Positions 11,880 to 23,467 of a stretch of 64,000 bases of DNA are shown here, one piece after another. The stretch's first letter is position 1, and every line of letters begins with the position of its first letter. Source of the DNA: Terebella lapidaria (Eukaryota; Annelida; Polychaeta; Terebellida; Terebellidae); the NCBI GenBank assembly GCA_949152475.1, contig OX424558.1, positions 30,514,651 to 30,578,650 of the forward strand. The letters run 5' to 3'. The notes beneath the pieces were generated by a model. The model worked only from the letters and a program-made list of their open reading frames with translations, was not told the DNA's origin and ran no database searches. The position numbers and the translations under genes are program-made.

Positions 11880-14362
11880 AGGGCATTTCGGCCCGAAATG
11901 CCCTTATGGTTTTGTCTGGTTTTTTTTTTTTTCTTTTTTTTTTTTCTTCTTCTTCCGCCACTTTTGGTTTCCGGACGATAACTTTAGATTGCCTTGACGG
12001 ATCCTCGTCAAATTTTCACCACAAGTCAGAAATGATATGTGGAAGAACCCTATTCTTTTTGAGCCGGATCCGAGGTCCGTGAGGTCCGTGAGGATGAAAT
12101 CAAGGCTAATTTTGAGACTTGGTTTCCGGACGATAACTGGAAAAATATTTACGCAATAGTTGCAGAACTCTGCATGGAGGTTCATATGCCACCAGGGAAG
12201 AACCCTATTGATTTTGGGATCGATCCGTCAAACGACCTTTGACCTAGAGGTCGAAATAATTTTTTGCTGATTCATCCTTGAGGCTTCCTGCATATCTCAG
12301 AAACCGTGCATCGTAGAGCGAAACGGACGTTATTTTCGGACTCGTCGCCCTAGACAAACATCTCTAGGGTGTATTATTTTTTTTGATCCGGCTCCGAGGT
12401 CCGTGAGGTCCTTGAGGATGAAATCGAGGCTGATCTTGAAACTTGGTTTCCGGACGATAACTCGAAAAATATTCAGGCAATAGTTGCAGAATTTTGCACG
12501 GAGGTTTATATATCAACAGGGAAGAACCCTATTGATTTTGGGATCGATACGTCAAACGACCTTTGACCTAGAGGTCAAAATAATTTTTTGCTGAGTCATC
12601 CTTGAGGCATCCTGCATATCTTGGAAACGGTGCGTCGTAGAGCGAAACGGACGTTATTTTCGGCCTCGTCGCCCTAGACAAACATGTCTAAGGGGTATTA
12701 TGGATGAACTTTGACCTTGACCCCAAATTTTTTTGCCGAGTCGGCATTTTTCGTTTTCGTCGATATCTCGGGAACGGTGTGTCGTAGAGCGAAACGGACT
12801 TTATTTTCGGACTCGTCGCCCTAGACAAACATGTCTAAGGGGTATTATGGATGAACTTTGACCTAGACCCGAAATTTTTTTGCCGAGTCGGCATTTTTCG
12901 TTTTCGTCGATATCTCGGAAACGGTGCGTCGTAGAGCGAAACGGACGTTATTTTCGGACTCGTCGTCCTAGACAAACATGTCTAAGGGGTATTATTGATG
13001 AACTTTGACCTTGACCCAAAATTTTTTTGCCGAATCGGCATTTTTCGTTTTCGTCGATATCTCGGAAACGGTGCTTCGTAGAGCGAAACGGACGTTATTT
13101 TCGGACTCGTCGCCCTAGACAAACATGTCTTAAGGGTATTATGGATGAACTTTCACCTTGACACGAAATTTTTTTGCCGAGTCGGCATTTTTCGTTTTCG
13201 TCAATATCTCTTTTTGCCGAGTCGGCATTTTTCGTTTTCGTCGATATCTCGGAAACGGTGCTTCGTAGAGCGAAACGGACGTTATTTTCGGACTCGTCGC
13301 CCTAGACAAACATCTCTAGGGTGTATTATTTTTTTTGATCCGGCTCCGAGGTCCGTGAGGTCCTTGAGGATGAAATCGAGGCTGATCTTGAAACTTGGTT
13401 TCCGGACGATAACTCGAAAAATATTCAGGCAATAGTTGCAGAATTTTGCACGGAGGTTTATATATCAACAGGGAAGAACCCTATTGATTTTGGGATCGAT
13501 ACGTCAAACGACCTTTGACCTAGAGGTCAAAATAATTTTTTGCTGAGTCATCCTTGAGGCATCCTGCATATCTCGGAAACGGTGCGTCGTAGAGCGAAAC
13601 GGACGTTATTTTCGGACTCGTCGCCCTAGACAAACATGTCTAAGGGGTATTATGGATGAACTTTGACCTTGACCCCAAATTTTTTTGCCGAGTCGGCATT
13701 TTTCGTTTTCGTCGATATCTCGGGAACGGTGTGTCGTAGAGCGAAACGGACTTTATTTTCGGACTCGTCGCCCTAGACAAACATGTCTAAGGGGTATTAT
13801 GGATGAACTTTGACCTTGACCCGAAATTTTTTTGCCGAGTCGGCATTTTTCGTTTTCGTCGATATCTCGGAAACGGTGCGTCGTGGAGCGAAACGGACGT
13901 TATTTTCGGACTCGTCGTCCTAGACAAACATGTCTAAGGGGTATTATTGATGAACTTTGACCTTGACCCAAAATTTTTTTGCCGAATCGGCATTTTTCGT
14001 TTTCGTCGATATTTCGGAAACGGTGCTTCGTAGAGCGAAACGGACGTTATTTTCGGACTCGTCGCCCTAGACAAACATGTCTTAAGGGTATTATGGATGA
14101 ACTTTCACCTTGACACGAAATTTTTTTGCCGAGTCGGCATTTTTCGTTTTCGTCGATATCTCGGAAACGGTGCTTCGTAGAGCGAAACAGACTTTTTTTT
14201 CGGACTCGTCGCCCTAGACAAACATGTCTAAGGGGTATTATTTTAACGGTAAATTTTTTTGCGGAGTCGACATTTTTCATTTTCGTCGATATCTAGTATA
14301 TATTATAAATTAATCATCACACCGAAATGCCTCCAAGGCATCTTTAGGCCTTGACGTCTAGT
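11880..14362 (+). mobile_element. Helentron-like element, family A, copy 3 (complete, internally duplicated)
   Basis: The 5' hairpin is a near-perfect palindrome (GGGCATTTCGGCCCGAAATGCCC, split at the centre). A T/C tract and the two 5' modules follow, then 147-bp core units, then the 3' hairpin and CTAGTT (14358-14363). The inverse motif CCGAAATGCCT lies just before the 3' hairpin. Unlike copies 1 and 2, it contains a third 5' module and a second block of core units because of a 952-bp tandem duplication. Confidence 0.75.
12369..14272 (+). repeat. 952-bp tandem segmental duplication inside family A copy 3
   Basis: GTGTATTATTTTTTTTGATC occurs at 12369 and again at 13321. The following 950 bp match, including rare variants such as the GACCCCAAAT/GGGAACGGTG unit with GGACTTTATT. 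Shared rare variants point to duplication of the block after its units had diverged. The end of the second copy shades into the ordinary 3' end. Confidence 0.8.
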
Positions 14363-16054
14363 TTTATAGACATACTCCCATCAAAAACGTCCGGGTTTAA
14401 TATATTCAAATTCAGTGAATTTTCGGTTAAGTCATAGCAGAAACCTTTGAGTAGCAGTCACGTTTGTGCTGGTGATCGGGCCTATGGGGAAAAGGCCTAC
14501 ATAAACTATGTGTCTCTCATCTTGGGACCATATGCTTTACTTATGTCTTGGACATGTTAAAACTCTGATGTATCTCAGGACTTCTCTAACTCTCGTAACT
14601 CAACCTAACCTTGTGTTTTCAAGATGCAGGAGCATGTTTTGTCATGGCATTACCAACTAGTTTTCATGTACAAAATGCCGTGACTGAAAAATAATTACAT
14701 AACTGAGTTTACTAGTAAATGTGTAGTATGCTTAGTATATCGGAAATATGAGATTGTGTTAGATGAACTCGGATTTATTGAAAGCAGTGTCTGTGGATGG
14801 TCTGTTGTGGGTGTTTGCTGACTTCAATGTTGAGAAGTGATTTGCGGAAATCCTGTGGCTAAAGACTGGAAAGCATGTGTGGCAGAAATGAATATGTTTC
14901 GGGGGAGATAGGGTGGAATAGTATGATTAGTAAACTGTTGAACTGCAGATCAGGAATTTGAAAATTCGGGCTGGTATTTGTAGTCGTGAAGTGTGGATTT
15001 TGTCGGCACTTATCTACTTGTGGAGAAAACAAAAATCATATTATTTTGTTGCCATACATGATCGGAAATATTCATGAAACTGTTTGTTGTTGTTGTAACT
15101 TTGATAGATTTGGTTGTTGGCAGCAGATGAAAGTAGCAAGAATGAAGCTGCAAAAATGCTATAGTAGTTCCACATACTAATAGTGAGGTGTTCAGTAGGT
15201 ATAGGAACATTGAACAAAGTGTACATATCTGTAAATGTATTTGTTTTTTTTCGTTGTTGTGAGTTTGGTTCGTTGTTTATGATCTGTTTTTGTGAACTGC
15301 ATTTCTGTTGTGTCTTGTTATTGTGCATGAATATGTTTTTGAAAATTTTGTAATGCAAAAATATGTGTTGAAATTGCAGTATTGAAGTTGTGGGAGTCGA
15401 AACTTAAATATTGCTTTTCTAAAGGAAGCCATAATGTAAAAAGTCCCAATGTTATGTGTTTTTCGGTTGTATTTGTACGATGTTTCGTTTTGAGATAATG
15501 TTTCGTTTGTGATGTTCTGGAGAGATTGTATGTAATTTTCGTCTCGATGTGAGGGCCACGCAGGGTTTTGTAACACAGATATCATAAGAAATGTTACACA
15601 AAACTAATGCACAATTGAGTTGGATCTGTATGACTGATTCCGTAAACAGATCCTTGTTAGTTTATGAAAATTTATGGACAATAATGTGCGGGAACTTTGA
15701 TCATTTGTCATTTCAGATGGATAACGTGAAATTGAGCCGGTATTCAATCTGGTGAAATGTAATTATTGTAATGCAGAGAGATAATAATGTACTAATAGCC
15801 TGCTAAGGAGTTGTTAGTTCTAGTATTGCACAGCTTAGCCATCCATACGTATAACAGACGTGTTGTCATCAGGCAGCGTAACTATCTGTATGTCATCTTT
15901 GTTATAGTCTAGGTAAATTCTGAGTGAAGCATTCGCGAATAATTTTGAGTGTTGAATCAAAATCTCAAGAATGTTCAGCAAGAATTGCAAGAATAGGATA
16001 GGTGTTTTATAGTTAAAAGTGTTGAATATTTTGATGTGTGCACGTGAAGCAGGA
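14363..16054. other. Gene-poor sequence, nothing recognised
   Basis: Unique AT-rich sequence. Several open frames of 60-105 codons around 15000-15600 overlap on both strands and have low-complexity composition, so none is called. Confidence 0.35.
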
Positions 16055-16460
16055 TGTAATTTGATCCCCCGAAAAAAATTTAGCGGGTTCTGTGGGTTTG
16101 TGATCTTCGTGTCCACCGCATTCGTTCACAAGAACAGGTGTTGTAGGTTGGTACATGTACTATTGCTTACCGGTTACACGCTTGTACTAGTATTCAAGTA
16201 CGATCGTTTTAGGAAGTTGCTGATATTGAAATTATTTGAGGATCATTCGGAAAGTATTTGAATATTTGTCGTTGAAATAGTTAGGGTTTGACACATTCAG
16301 TTACTGACAGTGACGAAAAAAAGAAGTCTTGACAGTGAATACATTCATCTGCATATACATGTACATGATTTGAGCGATGGATATGGTCGAACATTCGGGA
16401 ATGAGGGTGGCTATGGGGATACACTCCTGCAGTCATCGGCGACTGGAAAATGTCTTACTT
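16055..16460 (+). mobile_element. Decayed Helentron-like element, family B
   Basis: The left end (TGATCCCCCGAA..., then GCGGGTTCTGTGGGTTTGTG) aligns loosely with the family B 5' end (TGTATCCCCCGAAC, then GGATACTATGGATTTG). The right end (TATGGGGATACACTCCTGCA, then a hairpin around TCGGCGACTGG and ATGTCTT) aligns with the family B 3' end. CTTGACAGTGAATACATT also matches the family B 3' region. It is far more diverged than the copies at 30726 and 56617, so family B has been active over a long time. Confidence 0.55.
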
Positions 16461-17207
16461 TTCAGCATTATAAATTAATCATGAGGCGAAATAATGTGTG
16501 ACAGATACAGCATTGTATCGAAATATTAAGAGGTAAATGACATTTGAATGTACAGGACATTTTATTTTCCCTACTAGAGCCATAAGCCATCATCATGACG
16601 TAATCTCAGGGTAGAAAAACCATTGTCAGCTTATCAAAATATATTATTGCTAGGAGTAAATGTTGATTGATCAGTAAGAATATATTATCATCATGTTTTA
16701 TGAAGAGTGTCTGTTGTCCAGAGTTTTATCAGATAGATTTTATGAGATAACACATGTATGTTCCTACATGGTATGCACAGTGTTTTCTTATGGCATTGAA
16801 TGCCGACATGCACCAAAGTTTTTAATAATCGTTCTTTGCAGGTCATGTCTTGCATGTGGTGCGGAGTTCTTTTAAAACTGTCCGATTTTTATAAGTGTAT
16901 TTAATTTTTTTATGAGACACAGAAGTCACACGATGTGATGTGTTATTTTCAGTATGGCTATTGTACTTAGAGTAGTGACTTAGATAGAGATCTCTTTTTG
17001 TAAATAAAGACACTAAACTGGACGGAGTTGATTTTTACTCGTTGAAACAGAAATATATTCCAACAGAAAACAACACAGTAACAATAGTAAGTTTTATCAT
17101 TGAAGGCGAACTGACATATACACACAATGTTCAATTTGAAGCTGGATTTGCAGTTTTCCATAATTTGGCACAACAGCACACTATTCAGTGCCACAATGAT
17201 AAACACC

Positions 17208-17250
<43 letters not shown>

Positions 17251-17381
17251 CACTGTAATGGGTAAAGCACATATGATTCCCTATTATAGACAGCTAAACG
17301 CCAACATAATCAAGAATTCTACAAGTTGAACATCCGCTACCAAATGCATTATTGGTAGCATTCAATTGGTGTAAAGTCCTA
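16461..17381. other. Gene-poor sequence with a (TA)n microsatellite
   Basis: Unique AT-rich sequence. A pure alternating TA run spans about 17212-17245. No gene is recognised. Confidence 0.4.
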
Positions 17382-17405
17382 AAGTTTATTTTATACATCA
17401 CCAAT

Positions 17406-17573
17406 CTAAACTACTACATGCTCCTTTTCGATCCTTTGGATCGTTCTGGATAGAAATTCGCGTACTGAAAGCAAGGCACGATCGTCTGCCTGCATGACTC
17501 GAGCGCTCCTTTTGCCGCCAAAACCGCCGCGCATATGCGCGCGCAGCTGCGCAGAAGCTCCACTTTTCTGTCC
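17406..17573 (+). repeat. Left inverted terminal repeat, DIRS copy 1
   Basis: About 168 bp from CTAAACTACTACATGCTCC to CTTTTCTGTCC. It is the inverse of 22514-22681 with few differences (GCAGAAGCTCCACTT against AAGTGAAGCTTCTGC). Confidence 0.92.
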
Positions 17574-17979
17574 ACCGCCATTTTTGCTTGGCAGCTTTGG
17601 ATTTTGGTTCCCGGTGAATTCGTAGAATTTAGTCTGCAAACTAGACTTTTGCGATATATTCTTACGGAATTTCACCTGCCACGTTCATAGACATCATTTT
17701 GTGTCTATTTGGATAAGTATCGGTCGATAGTTTGTTACTTGCTAGATCGTCAGCGATTTGTATAGCCAGTTCACCCTATTATCGTCCATCCGTCGTACTT
17801 GATAGTGTACTTGTTGTTTACATCTATCAATAGTTCTACGTTAATTTTCTACTGTATATATTGTGTATACGTATACTGTAGTTTATATATTCGTAGTCCT
17901 CTTAGGGTTCTTTTTTCAGCGCGGTCTCAGGTTTGCATATTTTGCCCGCCCTGTTACTGTGTGTGGTTAGTTCCCTTGT

Positions 17980-19731
17980 GTGATCATGACTTCACAATCC
18001 TCCCTTGGTACCGGTGCCATGGACGAACGTCCATGCCCGAAGTGTCTGGTCAATACCCTCCGAGGAGGGGAGAAACACAGTTTGTGTTTCGACTGTTTAG
18101 ACCATGGCCCGGTATCTATGGAGGATTTGAGGTGTGATCTGTGTCGTTTCTGGCGTCCCTCTTCCTTCGTGCAGGCGACTGCAAAGTATTCCGAAGCCTC
18201 GTTGGCTCGTCGGGATGCTTTGAGGCTTGCGGAAGCTTCGGCTCCGCAAGTCCGCCAGTCGCCCATGGAGGTGGAGACTCCGCCTGGGACGGCACAGATT
18301 GCGTCCGGTGTTAGCCAGCCCCTGGGGCTAACACAGGACATGGTCAACGCGGCTGTGCAATCTTTCTTTGCACAGTCGTTATCGTCCCTTCAGGGTCCCC
18401 TCCTGCCGGGTCTCTCTTCCCTGCTTGGACAGGGAGTCCCGGCCGGTTCTTCGGCTGCCCCTTCGTCGCAGGGAGAGCTTGCTCCCCCTGCTGGCAAGAA
18501 GTCGAAATCTTCTAAGAAGAAGGTTTCAGTTCTTGCCAAGGCGAAAGCAGCCAAGGAACCGCACTCCACCTTCGTCGTCCCTCAGTCGGGGCCGATCGAG
18601 GTGGAGGGGTCCGTAGTCTCTTCCCCGGGGCCTTCCAAGAAGAGGAAGCGTGCTTCCTCTAAGCGCCGTGGTGCTGAGACCACATCGATTTTCGATGTGG
18701 CTCAGGCTTCGTCCGACCTCTCGGTGGGCGACGATCAGGCTTCGGGCTTCGATCGGCGGGGCAGCTTGGATGGCTCATTCGGGTCCTCGGTCTCGAGGTT
18801 CGAGGGGGGAGAGTTCCCTTTGTTTGGGGGTGAGGCTCTCGATCGTTCGTGCGATCGGGAGTCTTCACTTGGCGGTCGTGCTCCTGGTCCTCGATCAGGG
18901 CACGATCGGGCGGGTGGTGCTGGGGTCGTTCCTCAGGGCCACTCAAGTCCTGTGTACGCGGATGTAAGTCGCCGGACGGGCGCGATCGCTGAGCAGGCAT
19001 TCCCTCGCCCGTCCTTTGATGTACCCTTGGGGTCATCGAGGTCTTCGATCGGACCTGTGAGGTCCAACGATCGGGGGGGTCGAGTGGAAGCTGATCAGGA
19101 GTCGTCCTCCTCGGAGGATGAGACTTCCGATCAGGCCGGGGGTTCTAACTTCCGGTGGGCTTTGGAGTCGGTCGCAAGGCGAATGGACTTGCCGATCGAT
19201 GCTCCAGGGCCCTCACGGGGAACCGGTAGGTTCGCGTCGGCGCCAGTTCGTCGGCCGATCCGGCTCCCTGTGGCTCCCGCGTTGGTCAAGTCCTTCGACA
19301 AGATCAACAAGGGAGTTACGGCTAAGAAGGATGTGGCTCGTACGGAGTCGACATTCCCGACTAGCCGTGTTCGACCTGAGTCGATCGACACCTATCGGAC
19401 TGTAGAGTCCGAGGGTGGACATCAGACTTCCGTCCCGGTCGAAGACCCTAACCTTCACCTGCTTTCCCGGAAGCAGGGTACGGTCTGGTCAGCTTATGTG
19501 AAAAAGGCTCGTCTTTCTCACTGGCAGACGTTGTCTCATCAATTGATGGGGCAGCTCTCGTTGACAGATCACCTGACCACTCTGGTTCAGGAGTTTGTGG
19601 ACGAGGCGGATCTGGAGGAGGGGAGTCGCGCCAACATTCATGCAGCACTCGGCGTCTTGGCCGGAGTGGTCGTCCGGCCAGGTTTCGATCGGTTGGAATT
19701 CAATTCCACCATTATATCGACGATTGGTTAA
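17980..19731 (+). CDS. DIRS copy 1 gag-like protein with N-terminal zinc-binding motif
   Basis: A 583-codon frame encodes the putative nucleocapsid of the DIRS element. An N-terminal cysteine array (CPKC, then SLCFDC, then CDLC, residues about 18-55) has the same CxxC spacing style as the protein of the intact DIRS copy (CIVC, ACWQC, CELC). The centre is rich in Ser, Arg, Gly and acidic residues, with a Lys/Arg stretch near residues 170-230. The C-terminal part holds a helical region (TVWSAYVKKARLSHW). The last dozen or so residues are out of frame with the RT and mark the internal deletion. Capsid-like function is inferred from position. Start choice between ATG codons at 17980 and 17986 is open. 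Confidence 0.7.
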   Translation: MIMTSQSSLGTGAMDERPCPKCLVNTLRGGEKHSLCFDCLDHGPVSMEDLRCDLCRFWRPSSFVQATAKYSEASLARRDALRLAEASAPQVRQSPMEVETPPGTAQIASGVSQPLGLTQDMVNAAVQSFFAQSLSSLQGPLLPGLSSLLGQGVPAGSSAAPSSQGELAPPAGKKSKSSKKKVSVLAKAKAAKEPHSTFVVPQSGPIEVEGSVVSSPGPSKKRKRASSKRRGAETTSIFDVAQASSDLSVGDDQASGFDRRGSLDGSFGSSVSRFEGGEFPLFGGEALDRSCDRESSLGGRAPGPRSGHDRAGGAGVVPQGHSSPVYADVSRRTGAIAEQAFPRPSFDVPLGSSRSSIGPVRSNDRGGRVEADQESSSSEDETSDQAGGSNFRWALESVARRMDLPIDAPGPSRGTGRFASAPVRRPIRLPVAPALVKSFDKINKGVTAKKDVARTESTFPTSRVRPESIDTYRTVESEGGHQTSVPVEDPNLHLLSRKQGTVWSAYVKKARLSHWQTLSHQLMGQLSLTDHLTTLVQEFVDEADLEEGSRANIHAALGVLAGVVVRPGFDRLEFNSTIISTIG

Positions 19732-21185
19732 TCATAGCCGACTCCCCGTCTCAGGCTATAGAGCAATCCGGGTTCGTCCTCAGGTTGGCGACCAGCCTCG
19801 GCTGGATCCCCAATTGGGCGAAGTCTCATCTGTCCCCGACACAGAGGTTCGAGTATGTCGGGGTAGATTACGATCTAGAGCGAGGAGTAGCTCTTCCTCC
19901 GCGGAAGAGAGTTCTCAAGGCGATTGCGGCGATGGAGGTCGCGCTGACGCAGTCGTCGATCACAGCTCGACAGTTTCTGTCCATCATCGGTCTGTTGGCG
20001 TCGATGGAGAAACAGGTGCCGTTCGGCAGGTGCTTCCTCAGACCCATTCAATGGTGTCTAGCGTTGCAATGGCGGATCCTCACCGATCGACTAGACCAAG
20101 TCGTATCGGTGGACGATCGTGCTCGGGAAGCAATGCATTGGTGGCGGGACCATCGGAATCTTTTCCGAGGGATGCCACTCGCGGAGTATCTGCCCGATCG
20201 GACCTTCTTCACCGATGCGTCAGAATTGGCTTGGGGAGCTCATATGGACGAGCACGAACTCTCTGCTGTGTGGAACACGAGCGAGAGGGCGTTGCACATC
20301 AATGTCCTAGAGCTGCGAGCGGTGAGACGTGCGTTCGAGATCTGGGGGCCTCAGAGTTCCCCAGGGACGAAGTGGTTGGTCTTCACAGACAACAGCACAG
20401 TAGTGGCGCACATAAACAAACAAGGTGGAACTCGCTCGAGTCAGCTTTGTTTGGAGGCCGAGTGTCTGATCAGGTTTGCCTTCAAGTACCGTCTGTTTAT
20501 CAGGGCGAGGCACCTGCCGGGTTACAGGAATGTCCTAGCGGACGCTCTGTCGAGACCGGACAAGATCATAGGCACGGAGTGGAGTCTGCATCCGGGGGTG
20601 TTTCGGCGCGTTTGTCAGGCGTTCGGGACACCGAACATAGACCTGTTCGCAACCTCTCGGAATCACAAGCTCCCGGTCTACTTCTCACCTCTGCCAGAGA
20701 GCGAGGCACTGGCTGTGGACGCGATGTCTCAGTCGTGGGACGGGATGTTCGGGTATGCGTACCCGCCAACTCGGTTCCTAACAGAAGTGCTGCACAAAGT
20801 AGCCAGGTCTCAGTGCGAGATTCTGTTGGTGGCGCCATGCTGGCCGATGCAGGCGTGGTTCCCCCTGCTACTGTCCCTCCTGATCGATGTACCACGTGTT
20901 CTCCCGATCGAGGACAGGTTGCTGAAGCAGCCGGGGCGGGATATATTTCACGATTCCGTCCACGTGCTCAAATTACACGTCTGGAGGCTATCGAGCGATC
21001 CTTCCAGGAGGCAGGATTTTCTCAGCAGGTGTCCGTACATCTCGCGAGAAAGAATAGGAGATCCTCCTCTAAAACGTATGAGGCTAAATGGAGAGTATTC
21101 GTACTTTGGTGTAACGGAAGGCGCATTGATCCGCTCTCTGCCCCTCTCTGAATGCAGTGCTAGACTTTCTCTGCTATCTCTTTGA
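19701..21185 (+). pseudogene. DIRS copy 1 RT/RNase H, N-terminally deleted
   Basis: The frame begins abruptly at the RT catalytic motif (HHYIDDWLI, about 19707-19733) and lacks all RT motifs that should come before it. The C-terminal RT follows, then RNase H (FFTDAS...WGAHMDEHELS; LRAVRRAFE; VFTDNSTVV), then a region like the DIRS methyltransferase-type domain (IDLFATSRNHKLP; MFGYAYPPTRFL; LLVAPCWPMQAWF). The upstream gag is in another frame. Compared with the intact DIRS element at 23968-30511, roughly 0.6-0.8 kb is missing at the junction near 19690-19700. The rest of the RT/RH frame is open. Confidence 0.85.
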
Positions 21186-22050
21186 TAGGCTTAATTTGAA
21201 GCCTACTACGATCGAGGGATACAGGTCCATGCTGGGCCCTGTATTCCGTGCTAGGGGGATCGATTTAACTAATAATCGTATCCTTGCTGATCTCTTGGCG
21301 TCCTTTAGGACGCAAAGGCCACGCGGTGTTCCTTCTCTACCGGATTGGGACATGGGTTTTGTGCTATATTGTCTTACTAAAGCACCTTGGGAGCCTCTCA
21401 AGGAAGTTTCCTTGCAGAGGTTAACTCTTAAGACTTTCCTGCTAGTTATGCTAGCAAGTGGTCGAAGACGCTCAGATGTCGCGGCGATCGACGTATCGCG
21501 AGTCGCATTTGGCGCGGATGGGTCCGTTTCCTTATACCCAGTACGTGATTTTATGCCTAAAACACGTGCTGCAGTTGAGGGCGGGAAAGCGTTCTCTCCT
21601 ATCGTAATTCCGTCACTGGGCGGTTACGTAGGACGGAATGAGCCGGACGCTCTATTGTGTCCGGTAAGAGCGCTGAAAATCTACATCGATCGTACCAGAT
21701 CGATCAGGAAAGATCGCAAGCGATTATTTATTTCCTATCAGCCTAACAGGGCTACGGATATCTCCACAGCTACACTATCCCGATGGGTGAAGGTTGTAGT
21801 GAGGACTGTCTATGCGGAATCAGGTGCTGACGATCGAGTCACTTACAAAATATCGTCCCACCAAATCCGACACATCTCGATGTCTTTGGCGGCCAGGTCG
21901 AATATTCCGTTGGAATATATCGTGAGGGCTGGAATGTGGACTAATTCTACGACATTCATCGGGTTCTATCTGTCCAATGCTGCCGAACTTCAGGACCAGT
22001 CGTCCAGATTTAGACTGGGTCCGCTGGTCGTAGCGCAAGCTGTTGTTTGA
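20965..22050 (+). pseudogene. DIRS copy 1 tyrosine recombinase, frameshifted
   Basis: The N-terminal core-binding part (ITRLEAIERSFQEAGFS...KTYEAKW) lies in the frame that ends at TGA 21149-21151. The catalytic part continues one frame away from 21157 (LDFLCYLFDRLN...TTIEGYRSML). The catalytic part retains the expected residues: Arg in LASGRRRSDV, HxxR in SSHQIRHIS, and Tyr in TFIGFYL. The break falls at about 21145-21157. The protein would integrate the DIRS cDNA circle without target duplication. Its N-terminal part overlaps the RT/RH frame in the -1 register. Confidence 0.85.
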
Positions 22051-22347
22051 ACCAGCTGGACAGAAAAGTCTTGGTTTTAACGTGCACGTGTATATAAGCA
22101 ACACTTTGTGTTTGTGTTTGAGTTTCTTTATGTTACGGTCTCAAGTAGAGTTCCGTTTTCCACCGATGGGTGAAGAAGAAATTCGTGCATTTCGGAGGCA
22201 AGCGATCGCACCGCTAGGTGAGTATCTTTATTATATTACTAAAGATATATCGAAAATGTAGCATTTTAGCGATTCGCTTGAAATCAAGACTATCGTCTGT
22301 TTCATGACTCTCTAGCACTACTGCTCCACCGCCTATCCTTTGATTCT

Positions 22348-22450
22348 AAGGAGCATGTAGTAGTTTAGATTGGTGATGTATAAAATAAACTTCCCAAATT
22401 TTAATTGTAAATTTGCCGTTTATTGTTATTACTCACCTCTAAACTACTAC
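22348..22450. repeat. Internal complementary region (ICR), DIRS copy 1
   Basis: The left half (22348-22391) is the inverse of the left outer end 17382-17425. The right half (about 22392-22450, CCCAAATTTTAATTG to CTAAACTACTAC) is the inverse of the right outer end 22670-22729. In DIRS elements the ICR templates completion of the ends and circle formation. Confidence 0.92.
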
Positions 22451-22513
22451 AGTAAAGGCCCTCCCATCCATCCCCGCCAGTTGTGTGCTAGGGGCTTCCT
22501 TTTGTCGTTTTTT

Positions 22514-22681
22514 GGACAGAAAAGTGAAGCTTCTGCGCAGCTGCGCGCGCATATGCGCGGCGGTTTTGGCGGCAAAAGGAGCGCTCGAGTCATGCAGGCA
22601 GACGATCGTGCCTTGCTTTCAGTACGCGAATTTCTATCCAGAACGATCCAAAGGATCGAAAAGGAGCATGTAGTAGTTTAG
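22514..22681 (+). repeat. Right inverted terminal repeat, DIRS copy 1
   Basis: Inverse of 17406-17573. It is followed by a short unique tail (22682-22729) that is represented in the ICR. Confidence 0.92.
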
Positions 22682-22729
22682 AGGTGAGTAATAACAATAA
22701 ACGGCAAATTTACAATTAAAATTTGGGAA

Positions 22730-23467
22730 ATTTGAAAGATTTCATAGTTGGATTCAATGAATATGCAAATTTATTCATTTGAATGCTGGTACACGTATAC
22801 AACAAGTTGAAAGGCCACAAAATTAATCTAGTCACTTTTTGAAACACCCTGCATATTATCCTATATACAACAAAGAATATACATGTACAATGTACATGTA
22901 ATATTAAATATGTATATTTTTGGCACTGAAAAGATTTCGCGAAATCACATAATCCATCTAGATGTACATATATAATACTCGGCATAATGTTTTTGGCCTT
23001 GTGGAATGTAGCACTAATGTCATGTCCAAAATGACCCTATATTTGGCACAAAATATACAATCAAACAGGCAGCGACAGCTGATAATCTCAATATAGTCTC
23101 GTATTTACATGATTGTCACTTCCATCATACCCTTTGTTAGCAATGATACAAAATGATAATCTTATTGCAGTACATGTATACAAACATTCCTGTAATATAA
23201 CATTATGTTGTAATAATCTATTAAATACAATACAATATCATGATAAATAATTCTATTAAGTTGAACTGACTTTGTGAATATTGGGATTGGCTGTTATCCA
23301 TGCCATCTTTTAGTTTCATGATTTCCTCACTCTAACACTGCCAGAATCAAATATTGCAACATACGATACACTAGTTGAACATGACAAAGCAATTGAGGCA
23401 CTGTTTCCATTCACAAAAGTCAACAAAATTCAAAAATTTGCTCAAACTGTCACATCTACGAATATCT
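22730..23467. other. Downstream flank of gene X, nothing else recognised
   Basis: AT-rich unique sequence. It lies 3' of the gene X stop codon and could contain its 3' UTR. No repeat or exon is recognised. Confidence 0.4.

Larger units (their letters stand above)
17382..22729 (+). mobile_element. DIRS-type tyrosine-recombinase retrotransposon, copy 1 (internally deleted)
   Basis: The element has inverted terminal repeats, an internal complementary region (ICR), and gag, RT/RNase H and tyrosine recombinase (YR) sequences in that order, which is the DIRS layout. The termini are fixed by the ICR, which equals the joined, inverted left and right outer ends. This places the left end near AAGTTTATTTT (17382) and the right end near TTTGGGAA (22729). 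There is no target duplication, as expected for YR integration. The RT has lost its N-terminal half and the recombinase carries a frameshift, so this copy is not autonomous, although its replication signals remain. Confidence 0.9.

Noticed and set aside
13145..13435. 96-codon open frame inside family A copy 3
   Set aside because: Repeat-derived. The same segment is closed or shifted in the other family A copies.
17212..17245. (TA)n run as a functional site
   Set aside because: Ordinary microsatellite.
18650..19458. Antisense and alternate-frame open stretches over DIRS copy 1 gag
   Set aside because: Shadows of a GC-rich coding region.
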